Assembly (NCBI GenBank): GCA_036794995.1
Contig: DAIRFP010000001.1
Span: 62,001 to 126,000, forward strand
Reading direction: 5' to 3'
Source of the DNA: DAIRFP01 sp036794995
GTDB lineage: Bacteria; Desulfobacterota; Binatia; UBA9968
DNA: 64,000 bases
Shown one piece after another: positions 7,590 through 14,979 of the stretch. Position numbers and translations under genes: made by a program. Position 1 is the first letter of the stretch. The number at the start of each line of letters is the position of its first letter. A model generated the notes under the pieces. The model was not told where the DNA came from, made no database searches, and saw only the letters and a program-made list of their open reading frames with translations.

Positions 7590-8381
7590 CTAGGTGCTGG
7601 TGGCAGGCGATTTTGTCGCGGATTCGACACCGCAGGCCAGGCAATGGGCGTCTCTGCTGACATTCACGACGTAAAACTTCATCCATCTCGCGTCGAACGT
7701 GAGCAATCGATCCGTCAGCAACCCTTCTTCGAAGCCGGCGAGATACTTAATTGCTTCGATTGCCTGGATCGAACCCACGGTCCCTGCGACGGCGCCGAGT
7801 ATACCGGCTTGCTGGCAACTCAAGATTTCTTCGAGCGGAGGTGGTTGCCCGAAGAAACATCGATAGCAGGCGCTTTTTCCAGGTACGACTGTCATGGTCT
7901 GCCCTTGCAGCCGAACGATTCCAGCATGCGAAAAGGCAATGCCCAGAGCCACAGCAATGTCGTTGACTAGAAATTTTGTCGCGAAGTTGTCGCTGCCGTC
8001 AACAATGAAATCGTAACCTGAAAGGATTGCGGCTGCGTTGTCCGGTTCGACCCGAGCGGCATAGGTTACGACTTCCACGTCGGGGTTCAGGAGGCTAATT
8101 TTTTCTTTGGCGGAGTCCACCTTGCGCCGGTCCCGGTCAGACGTCGTGTGCAAGATTTGTCTCTGCAAATTGGATAACTCCACGTGATCGGGATCGACCA
8201 AGCCGAGGGTGCCGACACCAGCGGCGGCTAGATAGAGCGCTGCCGGAGAGCCGAGTCCACCGGCTCCGACGACCAAAACGCGAGCTTGCCGAAGCCGGAC
8301 CTGTGCTTTCCCACCCAGATCGGGAATCATGATCTGCCTGCTGTATCGCTCAATTTGGTCTGTGGTAAGGCGAATGCTCAT
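7590..8381 (-). CDS. moeB: MoeB/ThiF-family adenylyltransferase (E1-like sulfur carrier activating enzyme)
   Basis: The 263-residue E1-like enzyme has the nucleotide-binding VLVVGAGGLGSPAALYLAAAGVG (first part about 36-50), the LSNLQRQILH motif with catalytic Arg, and DGSDNFATKFLVND. Zinc cysteines are CYRC (about 171-174) and CLAC near the C-terminus. It would adenylate the C-terminal glycine of the MoaD-like carrier encoded two genes downstream. No rhodanese domain is attached, so the sulfur donor is separate. It is the first intact gene after the SAM riboswitch and terminator, followed by the thrC scar, carrier and cysM on the same strand. Confidence 0.9.
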   Translation of the reverse strand: MSIRLTTDQIERYSRQIMIPDLGGKAQVRLRQARVLVVGAGGLGSPAALYLAAAGVGTLGLVDPDHVELSNLQRQILHTTSDRDRRKVDSAKEKISLLNPDVEVVTYAARVEPDNAAAILSGYDFIVDGSDNFATKFLVNDIAVALGIAFSHAGIVRLQGQTMTVVPGKSACYRCFFGQPPPLEEILSCQQAGILGAVAGTVGSIQAIEAIKYLAGFEEGLLTDRLLTFDARWMKFYVVNVSRDAHCLACGVESATKSPATST

Positions 8382-8395
8382 TTTGCTATTCCGGC

Positions 8396-8432
8396 AAAAA
8401 AAGCCTCTTCCCCTAGGATAAGAAGAGGCTTT
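8396..8432 (-). terminator. Intrinsic terminator of the SAM riboswitch expression platform
   Basis: Read on the minus strand, AAGCCTCTTC pairs with GAAGAGGCTT around a loop containing CTTATCC, followed by a run of seven T. The loop repeats the 5' strand of riboswitch helix P1 (CTTATCC). The P1 3' strand (AGATAAGG) could therefore pair either with P1 5' or with the terminator, which is the expected switch design. It ends about 15 bp before the moeB start. Confidence 0.88.
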
Positions 8433-8436
8433 ACCT

Positions 8437-8540
8437 CACCTTATCTTTTGCCCCGGTAAGAGGCGGGTTGGAATTAGCACCAGCGTTTCGTCTTCCGGAA
8501 CCGGTTGCTGTGACTTCGCTGGGGCCGCTCTGGATAAGGT
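8437..8540 (-). promoter_or_regulatory. SAM-I-clan (S-box) riboswitch aptamer, P2 shortened
   Basis: On the minus strand the SAM-I landmarks appear in order: CCTTATCCAGAG (P1 and J1/2), GGCCC...GAAG...GCAACC, then GGTGCTAATTCC, and finally AAAAGATAAGG closing P1. The 5' half of helix P2 with its kink-turn seems to be missing compared with the usual form (about 10 nt shorter). SAM binding should stabilise P1 and favour the terminator, turning off moeB, the carrier and cysM when methionine/SAM is plentiful. Identification is by eye; a covariance search would decide between SAM-I, SAM-IV and the I/IV variant. Confidence 0.82.
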
Positions 8541-8718
8541 GTCCAGATGTTGCTAGACGCTTAAGCTATCGTAGCAGCCAAGGTGTGTCAAGCCCTTCAA
8601 ATGCTTCTCTTTGGAACAAAAAAATGTTTAATTTCAAAGGGTTTAGGCTGGTGACGACTCGAAACTGCGGCGGGCAAAATTGACCCTGCTGAGCAATTCT
8701 GTTACACCGGAACTTGGA

Positions 8719-9126
8719 ATGAAGGTACGTGAAGTCTATTCGAGTTATTTACTCATTGCCGGGGTTGTCTGCTTTTTGCTGGGCATCGGTAACTGGGCAA
8801 TCGGTGCGGTGGAAACCTCGAAATACCAGAAGCTGCTGCATAGAACTGAACAAACCGGGCTGGAAGAATCCTACAGAAGCTTCCAGGAGCTTGATCACCA
8901 AAAAAACGAAGAGGTCCTTCGGCGAATTAACGAGGATCGCGAGAAATACAACACTGCCCGGGTGAAGCTAAATTTCTTTTCTGTGGTGTTGGTAGGTGGA
9001 AGGTCGTTGTTTCTTTGCGGGGTTCTATTGATGTTATGCTCCCTGATTCGACTTATACGTCGTGATACGCAGAAGAAAATGACTACTCTGAGTGACCTAG
9101 CTAGGGGCGACAATAGGGGGCGTTGA
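8719..9126 (+). CDS. Two-helix membrane protein with coiled-coil loop, unknown function
   Basis: The 135-residue protein starts MKVREVYSSYLLIAGVVCFL. It has one membrane helix at about 9-30 and a second at about 90-115, separated by a charged, Glu/Lys/Arg-rich stretch (YRSFQELDHQKNEEVLRRI) that looks helical. No family is recognised. A TTG at 8680 in the same frame would add 13 residues; neither start has a strong ribosome site. It lies between the divergent riboswitch operon and the convergent kinase gene, 23 bp from the latter's stop. Confidence 0.6.
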   Translation: MKVREVYSSYLLIAGVVCFLLGIGNWAIGAVETSKYQKLLHRTEQTGLEESYRSFQELDHQKNEEVLRRINEDREKYNTARVKLNFFSVVLVGGRSLFLCGVLLMLCSLIRLIRRDTQKKMTTLSDLARGDNRGR

Positions 9127-9149
9127 CTAGTGCTCCGGAGCAGACACGC

Positions 9150-10172
9150 CTACTTGGAAGGTTTCGACTTCTGATACTTTCGGTAATCGTATCCTGTGGC
9201 CATAGCCAGTAGGATATCTTCCATACCCCCATTCTTTTCCCGCCTGAGGACCAAGAGCCTGTCGTAGAATTCCTTGAAGTCTTTATAGATCCGTTGACTA
9301 TCGTCGGTCTTTCTCAGATAAAAGTCCTTAATTCGAGTGACGGTGAATCGCAGAGCGGAAAAACGAAGCTCGTTGGGAAACGAATCCCATTCCGGAAGAG
9401 AGAGAGGGCGAAGGCTTTCATAGCCGGAGATCAGCGCTTCGAAACGGTCAATGCGGTATCGTTGGTCAACGAAACAGAGCGCATTAACCGCTGTCGCCAA
9501 GTCGTATATTAGCTTGCCGCGACAGGCCGCTTCAAAATCCATGACCCCGGCCAGGCGACTGCCCTTGAACTTGACATTATCGGGGAAAAAGTCTCCATGA
9601 ATAATTCCCTTGGGGAGATTGTTGTCGAGGTAGTTCTCCAGGTATGAGAACTCATCGTCCAGAACTCGAACAATGTTTCTTAGGTGGGTTGGAAGTTGTC
9701 GACGTACTTCACGGTAAATGGCGACGATTCTGCTGAAGCCAAATCGGTTATCGATACCTTTTTTGTAACTTCTTCCGATTAGATGCAGGTTGGCTAAGGT
9801 GTGACCTAAAATTCCCAGATGGGTGGCAGTGAGAGACTCAATTGGGAGATCAACGCCGTCCAGATAGCGGCTGACGGTCAGGCATTTACCCCGGAAGTCA
9901 ATGTAGTATCTCCCCGTCTTGGTTTTGAGGGGTTGTAGGCAAGGGAACCCTTGCTTCCTCACGTGAAACAGCAGATCCAACTCTTGCTTTACTTCAAGTT
10001 CACTTTTGACTTCATCGATCTTGGCAAAAAACCTCCCCCGTTTAGTTTCTAGTAGATAGTGGGTATTCACTGAGCCATTCTTGACGCCGGAAGAGGACAC
10101 CAAGTCCCCCAAGGTGAACTCTTCGGCGATCCTCGTCGCATCCTTCCTTGTAACTTCAGTGTAAATAGCCAT
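9150..10172 (-). CDS. Homoserine kinase type II-like phosphotransferase (APH fold)
   Basis: The 340-residue protein has the aminoglycoside-phosphotransferase fold with catalytic loop GIIHGDFFPDNVKF (about 200-213) and the metal-binding GVMDFEAACRGKLIYDLA (about 219-236). The N-terminal SVNTHYLLETKRGRFFAKI and the overall length match the ThrB-like homoserine kinases of Proteobacteria (ATP + L-homoserine to O-phosphohomoserine). The ATG at 10172 is chosen because CAGGAA precedes it at good spacing. Its product would feed threonine synthase, whose local copy is a remnant about 1.6 kb away; a functional thrC would have to be elsewhere. Choline or methylthioribose kinases share the fold, so substrate assignment is moderate. 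Confidence 0.72.
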   Translation of the reverse strand: MAIYTEVTRKDATRIAEEFTLGDLVSSSGVKNGSVNTHYLLETKRGRFFAKIDEVKSELEVKQELDLLFHVRKQGFPCLQPLKTKTGRYYIDFRGKCLTVSRYLDGVDLPIESLTATHLGILGHTLANLHLIGRSYKKGIDNRFGFSRIVAIYREVRRQLPTHLRNIVRVLDDEFSYLENYLDNNLPKGIIHGDFFPDNVKFKGSRLAGVMDFEAACRGKLIYDLATAVNALCFVDQRYRIDRFEALISGYESLRPLSLPEWDSFPNELRFSALRFTVTRIKDFYLRKTDDSQRIYKDFKEFYDRLLVLRREKNGGMEDILLAMATGYDYRKYQKSKPSK

Positions 10173-10658
10173 CGGTTGTTTCCTGATCAACCCTTACAGG
10201 CATACGAAAACCCAAGTATTACGCACCCCTGCAAAGGCTAACTAAGCCATTTATAATGAAAAAAACACGCGAAGTCAATATAAAATCGGTTTCTCGCTTG
10301 TAAATCACGACGGTTTAAAAATTCACTATTGGATTCAGACCTTTAGCAAATGCCCAAAGAACAAGCACGGTTCTTCAAAAGGGATTTGCTAAAGGGTCTC
10401 TTAGATGAATACCCCCATAGACCCATAGAACTAACCCTAGGATAAGGCACTTGAGAGACTAAAGCCGTTATGGGAGCATGATAGCGCTAATGCCCGCTTA
10501 GAAGACACGAAGGGGTTCTATATTCATTTTTTGGCATGACTGAACCGGGATAGTCTTCCTGCCTGACGCTCCTGTGAACATCACATTGCCGGTCGCCCGG
10601 ATTGCAAGGGCGATTGGAAGAACTGCTGACTCTTCACGAGGTCGGCGGAAAATTTTTC
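10173..10658. other. Gene-poor intergenic stretch
   Basis: No frame here looks coding. It lies between the divergent kinase gene and the cold-shock promoter. The only structure I see is the inverted repeat listed at 10338-10398. AT-rich sequence near 10250-10320 could hold promoters for the kinase. Confidence 0.6.
10338..10398. repeat. Nested inverted repeat (long imperfect hairpin)
   Basis: GACCTTTAGCAAAT (10338-10351) and ATTTGCTAAAGGGTC (10384-10398) are complementary apart from one extra base. Inside them AAGAAC (10357-10362) and GTTCTT (10370-10375) form a second stem with a 7-nt loop. It is not followed by a T run, so it is not an obvious terminator. It could be a structured RNA or a protein-binding palindrome upstream of the csp gene. 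Confidence 0.7.
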
Positions 10659-10686
10659 TTGACAAGAAGACTTAGCTTTATCTAAT
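10659..10686 (+). promoter_or_regulatory. Sigma-70-type promoter for the cold-shock gene
   Basis: TTGACA at 10659-10664 and TCTAAT at 10681-10686 are separated by 16 bp. Transcription from here would give a leader of about 180 nt before the csp ATG. The leader contains a GTCTCA-GGAGCG-TGAGAC hairpin near 10731-10748 and a GGCGG...CCGCC element near 10802-10821. Long structured leaders are usual for thermoregulated csp mRNAs. Confidence 0.65.
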
Positions 10687-10873
10687 GTCCGTCCCTACGG
10701 TAGGTCCAGAAAGAGTTATTTTTTCATCAGTCTCAGGAGCGTGAGACCATGGGTTAAGCCCTCAGTCGCGACCGGAATATGGAACCGAGAGTTGAAAATC
10801 GGGCGGCAAGGGGCACCGCCGCGTGCTTGCAGTGGGACACCATTTAAAGCAACTTGGATAGGGAGGGCTAGGC

Positions 10874-11074
10874 ATGGCAACAGGAAAAGTAAAATGGTTT
10901 AATAACTCAAAAGGATATGGTTTCATAGAAAAAGAAGGCGGTGGTGATGTTTTTGTCCATTACACGGCGATCCAAGGCGACGGATTCAAAACCTTAAACG
11001 AAGGTCAGGCTGTAGAGTTTGAAATCGCTCAGGGAGAAAAGGGCCCGCAGGCCATAAATGTGGTAAAGCTTTAA
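10874..11074 (+). CDS. Cold-shock protein, CspA family
   Basis: The 66-residue single cold-shock domain has both nucleic-acid-binding motifs: RNP1 as KGYGFIEKE (about 13-21) and RNP2 as DVFVHYTAI (about 25-33). It ends with GPQAINVVKL. Such proteins are RNA chaperones that melt mRNA structure. A strong ribosome site (GGGAGGG) precedes the ATG. The long structured leader suggests post-transcriptional control. NuoB-like and OB-like genes follow on the same strand. Confidence 0.96.
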   Translation: MATGKVKWFNNSKGYGFIEKEGGGDVFVHYTAIQGDGFKTLNEGQAVEFEIAQGEKGPQAINVVKL

Positions 11075-11143
11075 CTATTGCGCGCGGAAACTGAACACCT
11101 TGGACCGCAGCGCCGCCAAAAAAACCCATCGAAACAAAATCCT

Positions 11144-11653
11144 ATGCAAACGGGAAACGATCCCGGTAAATCACAAATCGTCCAAGGAAATCTCTTGGCA
11201 GATACCGTTGTCCTGACTCGCTTGGACAAGGCTGTTGGTTGGGCGCGCAAGTACTCATTGTTCCCTTACCCGTTCGCAACGGCCTGCTGTGCGATGGAAT
11301 ACATGTCGCTTTCAATGTCTCCCTATGACATCGATCGGTTTGGTGCGCTCTTGCCCCGGTTTAGTCCAAGGCAGGCCGATCTCTTAATGGTTATCGGAAC
11401 CGTCAATCACAAACTCTCTCCGGTGCTCAAGCGCGTATACGAACAAATGTCTGAGCCTAAGTGGGTGATGGCATTCGGTGCCTGTGCCGCGAGCGGCGGT
11501 TTTTACGATAACTATGCCACCGTTCAGGGAATTGATCGAATCATTCCAGTCGACGTATACGTTCCTGGTTGTCCCCCACGGCCCGAGGCGGTACTGGATG
11601 GTTTGATGGAGCTGCAGGGGCGAATCGCGACGCAAAAGCAACCCCTAAGCTAA
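11144..11653 (+). CDS. nuoB: NuoB-like NADH-quinone oxidoreductase 20-kDa subunit (orphan)
   Basis: The protein of about 169 residues has the three Cys blocks that hold cluster N2: ATACCAMEYM, GACAASGGFYDNYATVQG and PVDVYVPGCPPRPEA. Other NuoB landmarks (DRFGA...PRFSPRQADLLMVIGTVNHK, EPKWVMAFGAC) are also in order. In complex I this subunit passes electrons from the last iron-sulfur cluster to quinone. No nuoA, nuoC, nuoD or hydrogenase gene lies nearby, so it could be a displaced complex I subunit or part of another NuoB-containing enzyme. The start is uncertain: ATG at 11144 lacks a clear ribosome site, and TTG at 11078 in the same frame would add 22 polar residues. Confidence 0.85.
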   Translation: MQTGNDPGKSQIVQGNLLADTVVLTRLDKAVGWARKYSLFPYPFATACCAMEYMSLSMSPYDIDRFGALLPRFSPRQADLLMVIGTVNHKLSPVLKRVYEQMSEPKWVMAFGACAASGGFYDNYATVQGIDRIIPVDVYVPGCPPRPEAVLDGLMELQGRIATQKQPLS

Positions 11654-11684
11654 GATTGTTCGACGAGCGTCTGAGATTGCCGCT

Positions 11685-11960
11685 ATGGGTGATAATCAGC
11701 CTAACTCAATACCGCAGGCGGACTATTACCATCAAGGTGTGATCGTAAAGCTATTTCCGTCAAACAATATGGGCGTGGTCCGGACGGAAAGCGGGCGAGA
11801 GGTTCGTTTTTCCTATGATTTGGTCATCCTCTCCGGTGAGGTAAAGACGCCGCTCGACCTTCGTGAAGGGGAGCGGGTTGGGTATGATCTCGGATGGACT
11901 TCAGGAGGCTTACGAATTACGAAAATAAAGACCTATCCGCGATCTTCTGAACGACGGTAA
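11685..11960 (+). CDS. Small protein resembling a cold-shock/OB-fold domain
   Basis: The 91-residue protein reads QGVIVKLFPSNNMGVVRTES, then REVRFSYDLVILSG, and ends GERVGYDLGWTSGGLRITKI. The spacing of a G-x-I-x-x-x-F start, a G-x-V/R strand, V-R-F in place of the V-F-V-H motif and a C-terminal R-I-T-K-I strand is like a diverged cold-shock domain, but the aromatic RNP residues are not conserved. Function is unknown. It begins at an ATG 31 bp after nuoB and may be co-transcribed with csp and nuoB. It is convergent with the membrane protein at 11968-12813. Confidence 0.6.
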   Translation: MGDNQPNSIPQADYYHQGVIVKLFPSNNMGVVRTESGREVRFSYDLVILSGEVKTPLDLREGERVGYDLGWTSGGLRITKIKTYPRSSERR

Positions 11961-11967
11961 ATCCACG

Positions 11968-12813
11968 CTAGAACGGCAGATAGGTTAGCGCCAGTATCTG
12001 CTTTCCCAAAATCTCTCCAACGAAGACACCTAAAACAGCAATGTAGAAAAGACCTGTTGCAGCCATCGTGTGTGGAATCAACAGCGTTCGCCAGATCATC
12101 CAGGAAAGAACCAAGGGTGCGGCTTGACCGACGATCACCCGTGTAACGAGGAGCGTGGAATGGTTCATCCACAAACGTTCTAGGCGGATAACGCTTTCCG
12201 ATACGCCGAACAGATAGAGTACAACCGGTGACGTTAGCAGGAAAATCGTCTGCGCGATTAGCGTAATAAGGAAGAATTTGTAGATGCGGATGAATGGTTC
12301 CAAACTCTGGCCCGTGTCGATCAGGTACCAGTGTCCGATCAGCATGCCCACCGTGACTGTCCCAAGGAGCAGAGCAGACAAAAAGAAAGCCACAGGGTAG
12401 ACCACGGTTTCGAAGGACCACAAGGGGGCCACGTAAAAGCTATGTGCGCTGAAAATGAGTCCCGTCAGGCCGCAGAGCAAACAGGAAGCAAAAGTCCGTG
12501 CTCTGAATCTTTGGTTTTCGCCCCGGAGAGAGATCATATATAGAGCAAAAAAGATCACAAACAAGCAGTGAAACAGGATCTCGACTAGAGTCACAAGACT
12601 AATTTCAGTGGAAATAATCTCCCAGTAAAAGCTGCTTTTTCCCCAGAGGCCCAATAGGGCGATCACAAACAGAACGCCGCCCGTGGACTTATAGAACGCT
12701 CTCTCCAGCTCATGAAAAGGAGTAGCCGAAACTCCAAAGAGACCGCCCAATGCGATCTGATAGAAAAAAAGTACGAAGCTGCTCGAAAAACTGCGCATAA
12801 CGTTGCTATCCAT
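11968..12813 (-). CDS. Polytopic membrane protein, unknown function
   Basis: The 281-residue protein has about eight hydrophobic helices. Several helices carry histidines near their ends (ILFHCLFVIFF, FSAHSFYVAPLW, MLIGHWYLID, WMNHSTLL). A cytochrome b-like or NrfD/DmsC-like quinone-interacting anchor is conceivable. The last helix has AVLGVFVGEILGKQIL. I cannot place it in a named family. Its first codons overlap the 3' end of ubiE/menG by 8 bp, so the two are translationally coupled and a respiratory-membrane role fits the context. Confidence 0.65.
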   Translation of the reverse strand: MDSNVMRSFSSSFVLFFYQIALGGLFGVSATPFHELERAFYKSTGGVLFVIALLGLWGKSSFYWEIISTEISLVTLVEILFHCLFVIFFALYMISLRGENQRFRARTFASCLLCGLTGLIFSAHSFYVAPLWSFETVVYPVAFFLSALLLGTVTVGMLIGHWYLIDTGQSLEPFIRIYKFFLITLIAQTIFLLTSPVVLYLFGVSESVIRLERLWMNHSTLLVTRVIVGQAAPLVLSWMIWRTLLIPHTMAATGLFYIAVLGVFVGEILGKQILALTYLPF

Positions 12814-13564
12814 GCGGTGCTATACCGGACTTCTCGGCCACGTGCATGCAAACTGCCCCGCTGAGAAACCTTTGCGCGCGCACTTGCTTGAAACCTGCCT
12901 GTTCGAGAAGTTCGGTGACTTTCTCCGGCGGGTAAAAATTTTCAACCGATTCGGCCAGGTATCGGTACGCGCGGTGGTCCTTGGCCAAAAACCCACCGAT
13001 CCAGGGAACGAAGCGGTAGAAGTAGAGGGCGTAAAAAGGCGAAAACCAAGTATGAGAGGGGGGGAATATATCTAAAGAGACGAATTTGCCGCCGACTTTC
13101 AAGACGCGGAACGCGTGGCCAAAAAATAACGAGAGATCTGAGACGTTCCGTAATACGAATGCAGTCATGACACCATCAAATACGGTGTCCTTGAAAGGAG
13201 AAGCTAGCGCGCTGCCTTGGATGAAGGACACTTTTTCGCCGTTCGTTGCAAGGGTCTGCTTTAACCGCGCCAATTCTAGCATCCGCAACGAAAAATCCAG
13301 TCCGACTATTCGCGCGTCGCCGTGGATCTTTTTGGCTGCGGTGAACGTAAGGTCACCGGTGCCGGCCCCCAAATCCAAGATGGACCGACCGCCGCCTCTT
13401 AGAACTTCATTTATGGCTTTTTTTCTCCACGCGGAGTCCAACCGAAAACTGATAATGCGATTCAGAAAATCATAACGCCCCGCGATCCTGTCGAACATAG
13501 CTTGAATCGCATGGTCGCGGGGATTGTCGACGGATGGCATCACTCGGACCCATTGAGCCGGCAC
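12806..13564 (-). CDS. ubiE: Demethylmenaquinone / ubiquinone C-methyltransferase
   Basis: The protein of up to 252 residues is a class I SAM-dependent methyltransferase of the UbiE/MenG family. It shows MFDRIAGRYDFLNRIISF (about 23-40), the SAM loop ILDLGAGTGDLT (about 62-73), and the family block FDGVMTAFVLRNVSD. The late FYALYFYRFVPWIGG and YRYLAESVENFYPPEK segments are also typical. It adds the ring methyl group in menaquinone or ubiquinone synthesis. An ATG at 13540 (MPSVDNPRDHAI) is an alternative start. The polyprenyl diphosphate synthase gene lies just upstream on the same strand, and a membrane protein overlaps downstream. Confidence 0.93.
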   Translation of the reverse strand: MPAQWVRVMPSVDNPRDHAIQAMFDRIAGRYDFLNRIISFRLDSAWRKKAINEVLRGGGRSILDLGAGTGDLTFTAAKKIHGDARIVGLDFSLRMLELARLKQTLATNGEKVSFIQGSALASPFKDTVFDGVMTAFVLRNVSDLSLFFGHAFRVLKVGGKFVSLDIFPPSHTWFSPFYALYFYRFVPWIGGFLAKDHRAYRYLAESVENFYPPEKVTELLEQAGFKQVRAQRFLSGAVCMHVAEKSGIAPHG

Positions 13565-13598
13565 ACTTGAAAACTGAAGATATGGGCTTGGTTAGGAC

Positions 13599-14615
13599 CT
13601 AAAAGTCTCGATCAATAATCAACTGAACAAGGGTTTTGAGCCCATTGCGGTAGCGCGAAGGAGGAAACTTCCGGATCGATTTGAGGGCTTCCTCGGCATA
13701 GCTGCGGGATATGGATTTTGCCTGTTGGATGGTGGGCCCCGATTTGATCGCGTCAAGTGCGGCACTAACCAAGGATTCCCCTGGCTGTGCAGTCTGAAAT
13801 GCCTCGCAAACGGCGCTTTGTTTCGCTTTGAGTGCCAGGATGATGGGCAACGAGGGATTGCCGTCGCGCAAATCCATGCCCGTCGGCTTTCCGAGAAGCT
13901 CGATATGGCCCACGACATCAAGAATGTCATCAACCATTTGAAAGGCGACGCCCATGTTAAGGCCGTAGCGGTGGGTATCTTCCACCGAAGCGGCATTGGC
14001 GCCGGCGAGATAGGCTCCTATTTTGGCCCCAGTTTGAAATAGGGAGGCGGTTTTGCGCTTTACGATTTCGATGTAGTCGTCCAGCGTGACGGCACGATTG
14101 CGATTGAAATAGCCTTGGAGGGTTTCCCCTTCGGTTAATTGTGCGCAGGCGTCCGCGGTCCATTCGACGACGGTCTCGTCGAACTTTCCCGCGAACTCAA
14201 ATGCCTTAATAAAAAGAAAGTCCCCTGCTACCAAGGTGTTTTTCAGTCCGAATTTTCTGTAGGCAGATTCCTTGCCGCGGCGGGTTTCCGCCCCGTCAAT
14301 GATGTCGTCGTGCAGTAGTGTCGCGGTGTGAATCAGTTCTATCGCAGTGGCGATATCAACGATGTCTTGGGTTCTTTTTCCGCCGAAGGCGAGGAAGGCC
14401 AAGAGAGTGACCATGGGCCGAACCCGTTTGCCTCCACCGCAAATCAAGTGAGCCGAGATATCGGTGAGTGTCTGCTCGCGCGAACGGATGGCCCGAATTA
14501 AGTTCTCTTCGACAAGTTGTAGCTCGTCACTCACGAAACTGAAAGGGTCGCTTGGGCCTGCAAGGGAGGGGATTTTACGTCTAGTTTCAGGAGCCACAGC
14601 AACGGTTGATTTCAT
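13599..14615 (-). CDS. ispB: Long-chain trans-polyprenyl diphosphate synthase
   Basis: The 338-residue all-alpha prenyltransferase has the first Asp-rich motif LLHDDIIDGAETRRG and the second QMVDDILDVVG. The GGGKRVRPMVTLL substrate-binding segment comes before them. It extends farnesyl or geranylgeranyl diphosphate with isopentenyl units to make the quinone side chain. Paired with ubiE/menG 35 bp downstream, it supplies the tail for the quinone that gene methylates. Chain length cannot be fixed by eye. The ATG at 14615 is preferred to a longer frame start because upstream residues are not family-like. Confidence 0.92.
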   Translation of the reverse strand: MKSTVAVAPETRRKIPSLAGPSDPFSFVSDELQLVEENLIRAIRSREQTLTDISAHLICGGGKRVRPMVTLLAFLAFGGKRTQDIVDIATAIELIHTATLLHDDIIDGAETRRGKESAYRKFGLKNTLVAGDFLFIKAFEFAGKFDETVVEWTADACAQLTEGETLQGYFNRNRAVTLDDYIEIVKRKTASLFQTGAKIGAYLAGANAASVEDTHRYGLNMGVAFQMVDDILDVVGHIELLGKPTGMDLRDGNPSLPIILALKAKQSAVCEAFQTAQPGESLVSAALDAIKSGPTIQQAKSISRSYAEEALKSIRKFPPSRYRNGLKTLVQLIIDRDF

Positions 14616-14881
14616 AGGCTTACTTCTTGTTTCCCGAATCAGAGAGACTCCATGCAGCGAGACAAAAGATAGCACGCAAAATGTCATAGTTCTATAGTCA
14701 GGTCAAGGACAGAGTCGAAGCGCTACGGCGGTGGAAAAGATATGAGTCCGGATAAACTCGTGGAGATAATCGGTGGATGGAGGCAGGGGTAGACGGTTCG
14801 ACTCTGATGGATCAGGTGCCGGATTCCCACGCCGCAACGAAAACCAGTTGGATCCCTCGATCTAATGAGCGTTTTTTGTCC

Positions 14882-14911
14882 TTGACAAAAATGAGTATCC
14901 CTTAATATATA
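14882..14911 (+). promoter_or_regulatory. Sigma-70-type promoter for the PuuD-like gene
   Basis: TTGACA at 14882-14887 is followed after 18 bp by TATATA (14906-14911), or after 15 bp by TAATAT. It is about 70 bp before the start codon and no other plus-strand gene separates them. The rest of 14616-14880 shows nothing recognisable. Confidence 0.6.
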
Positions 14912-14979
14912 AAACAGTCCAACTCAGAAGTGGTTGTGCCGTCACTATTTCAAATCAGGGGTAGAAGGAGGGGAGAGCT

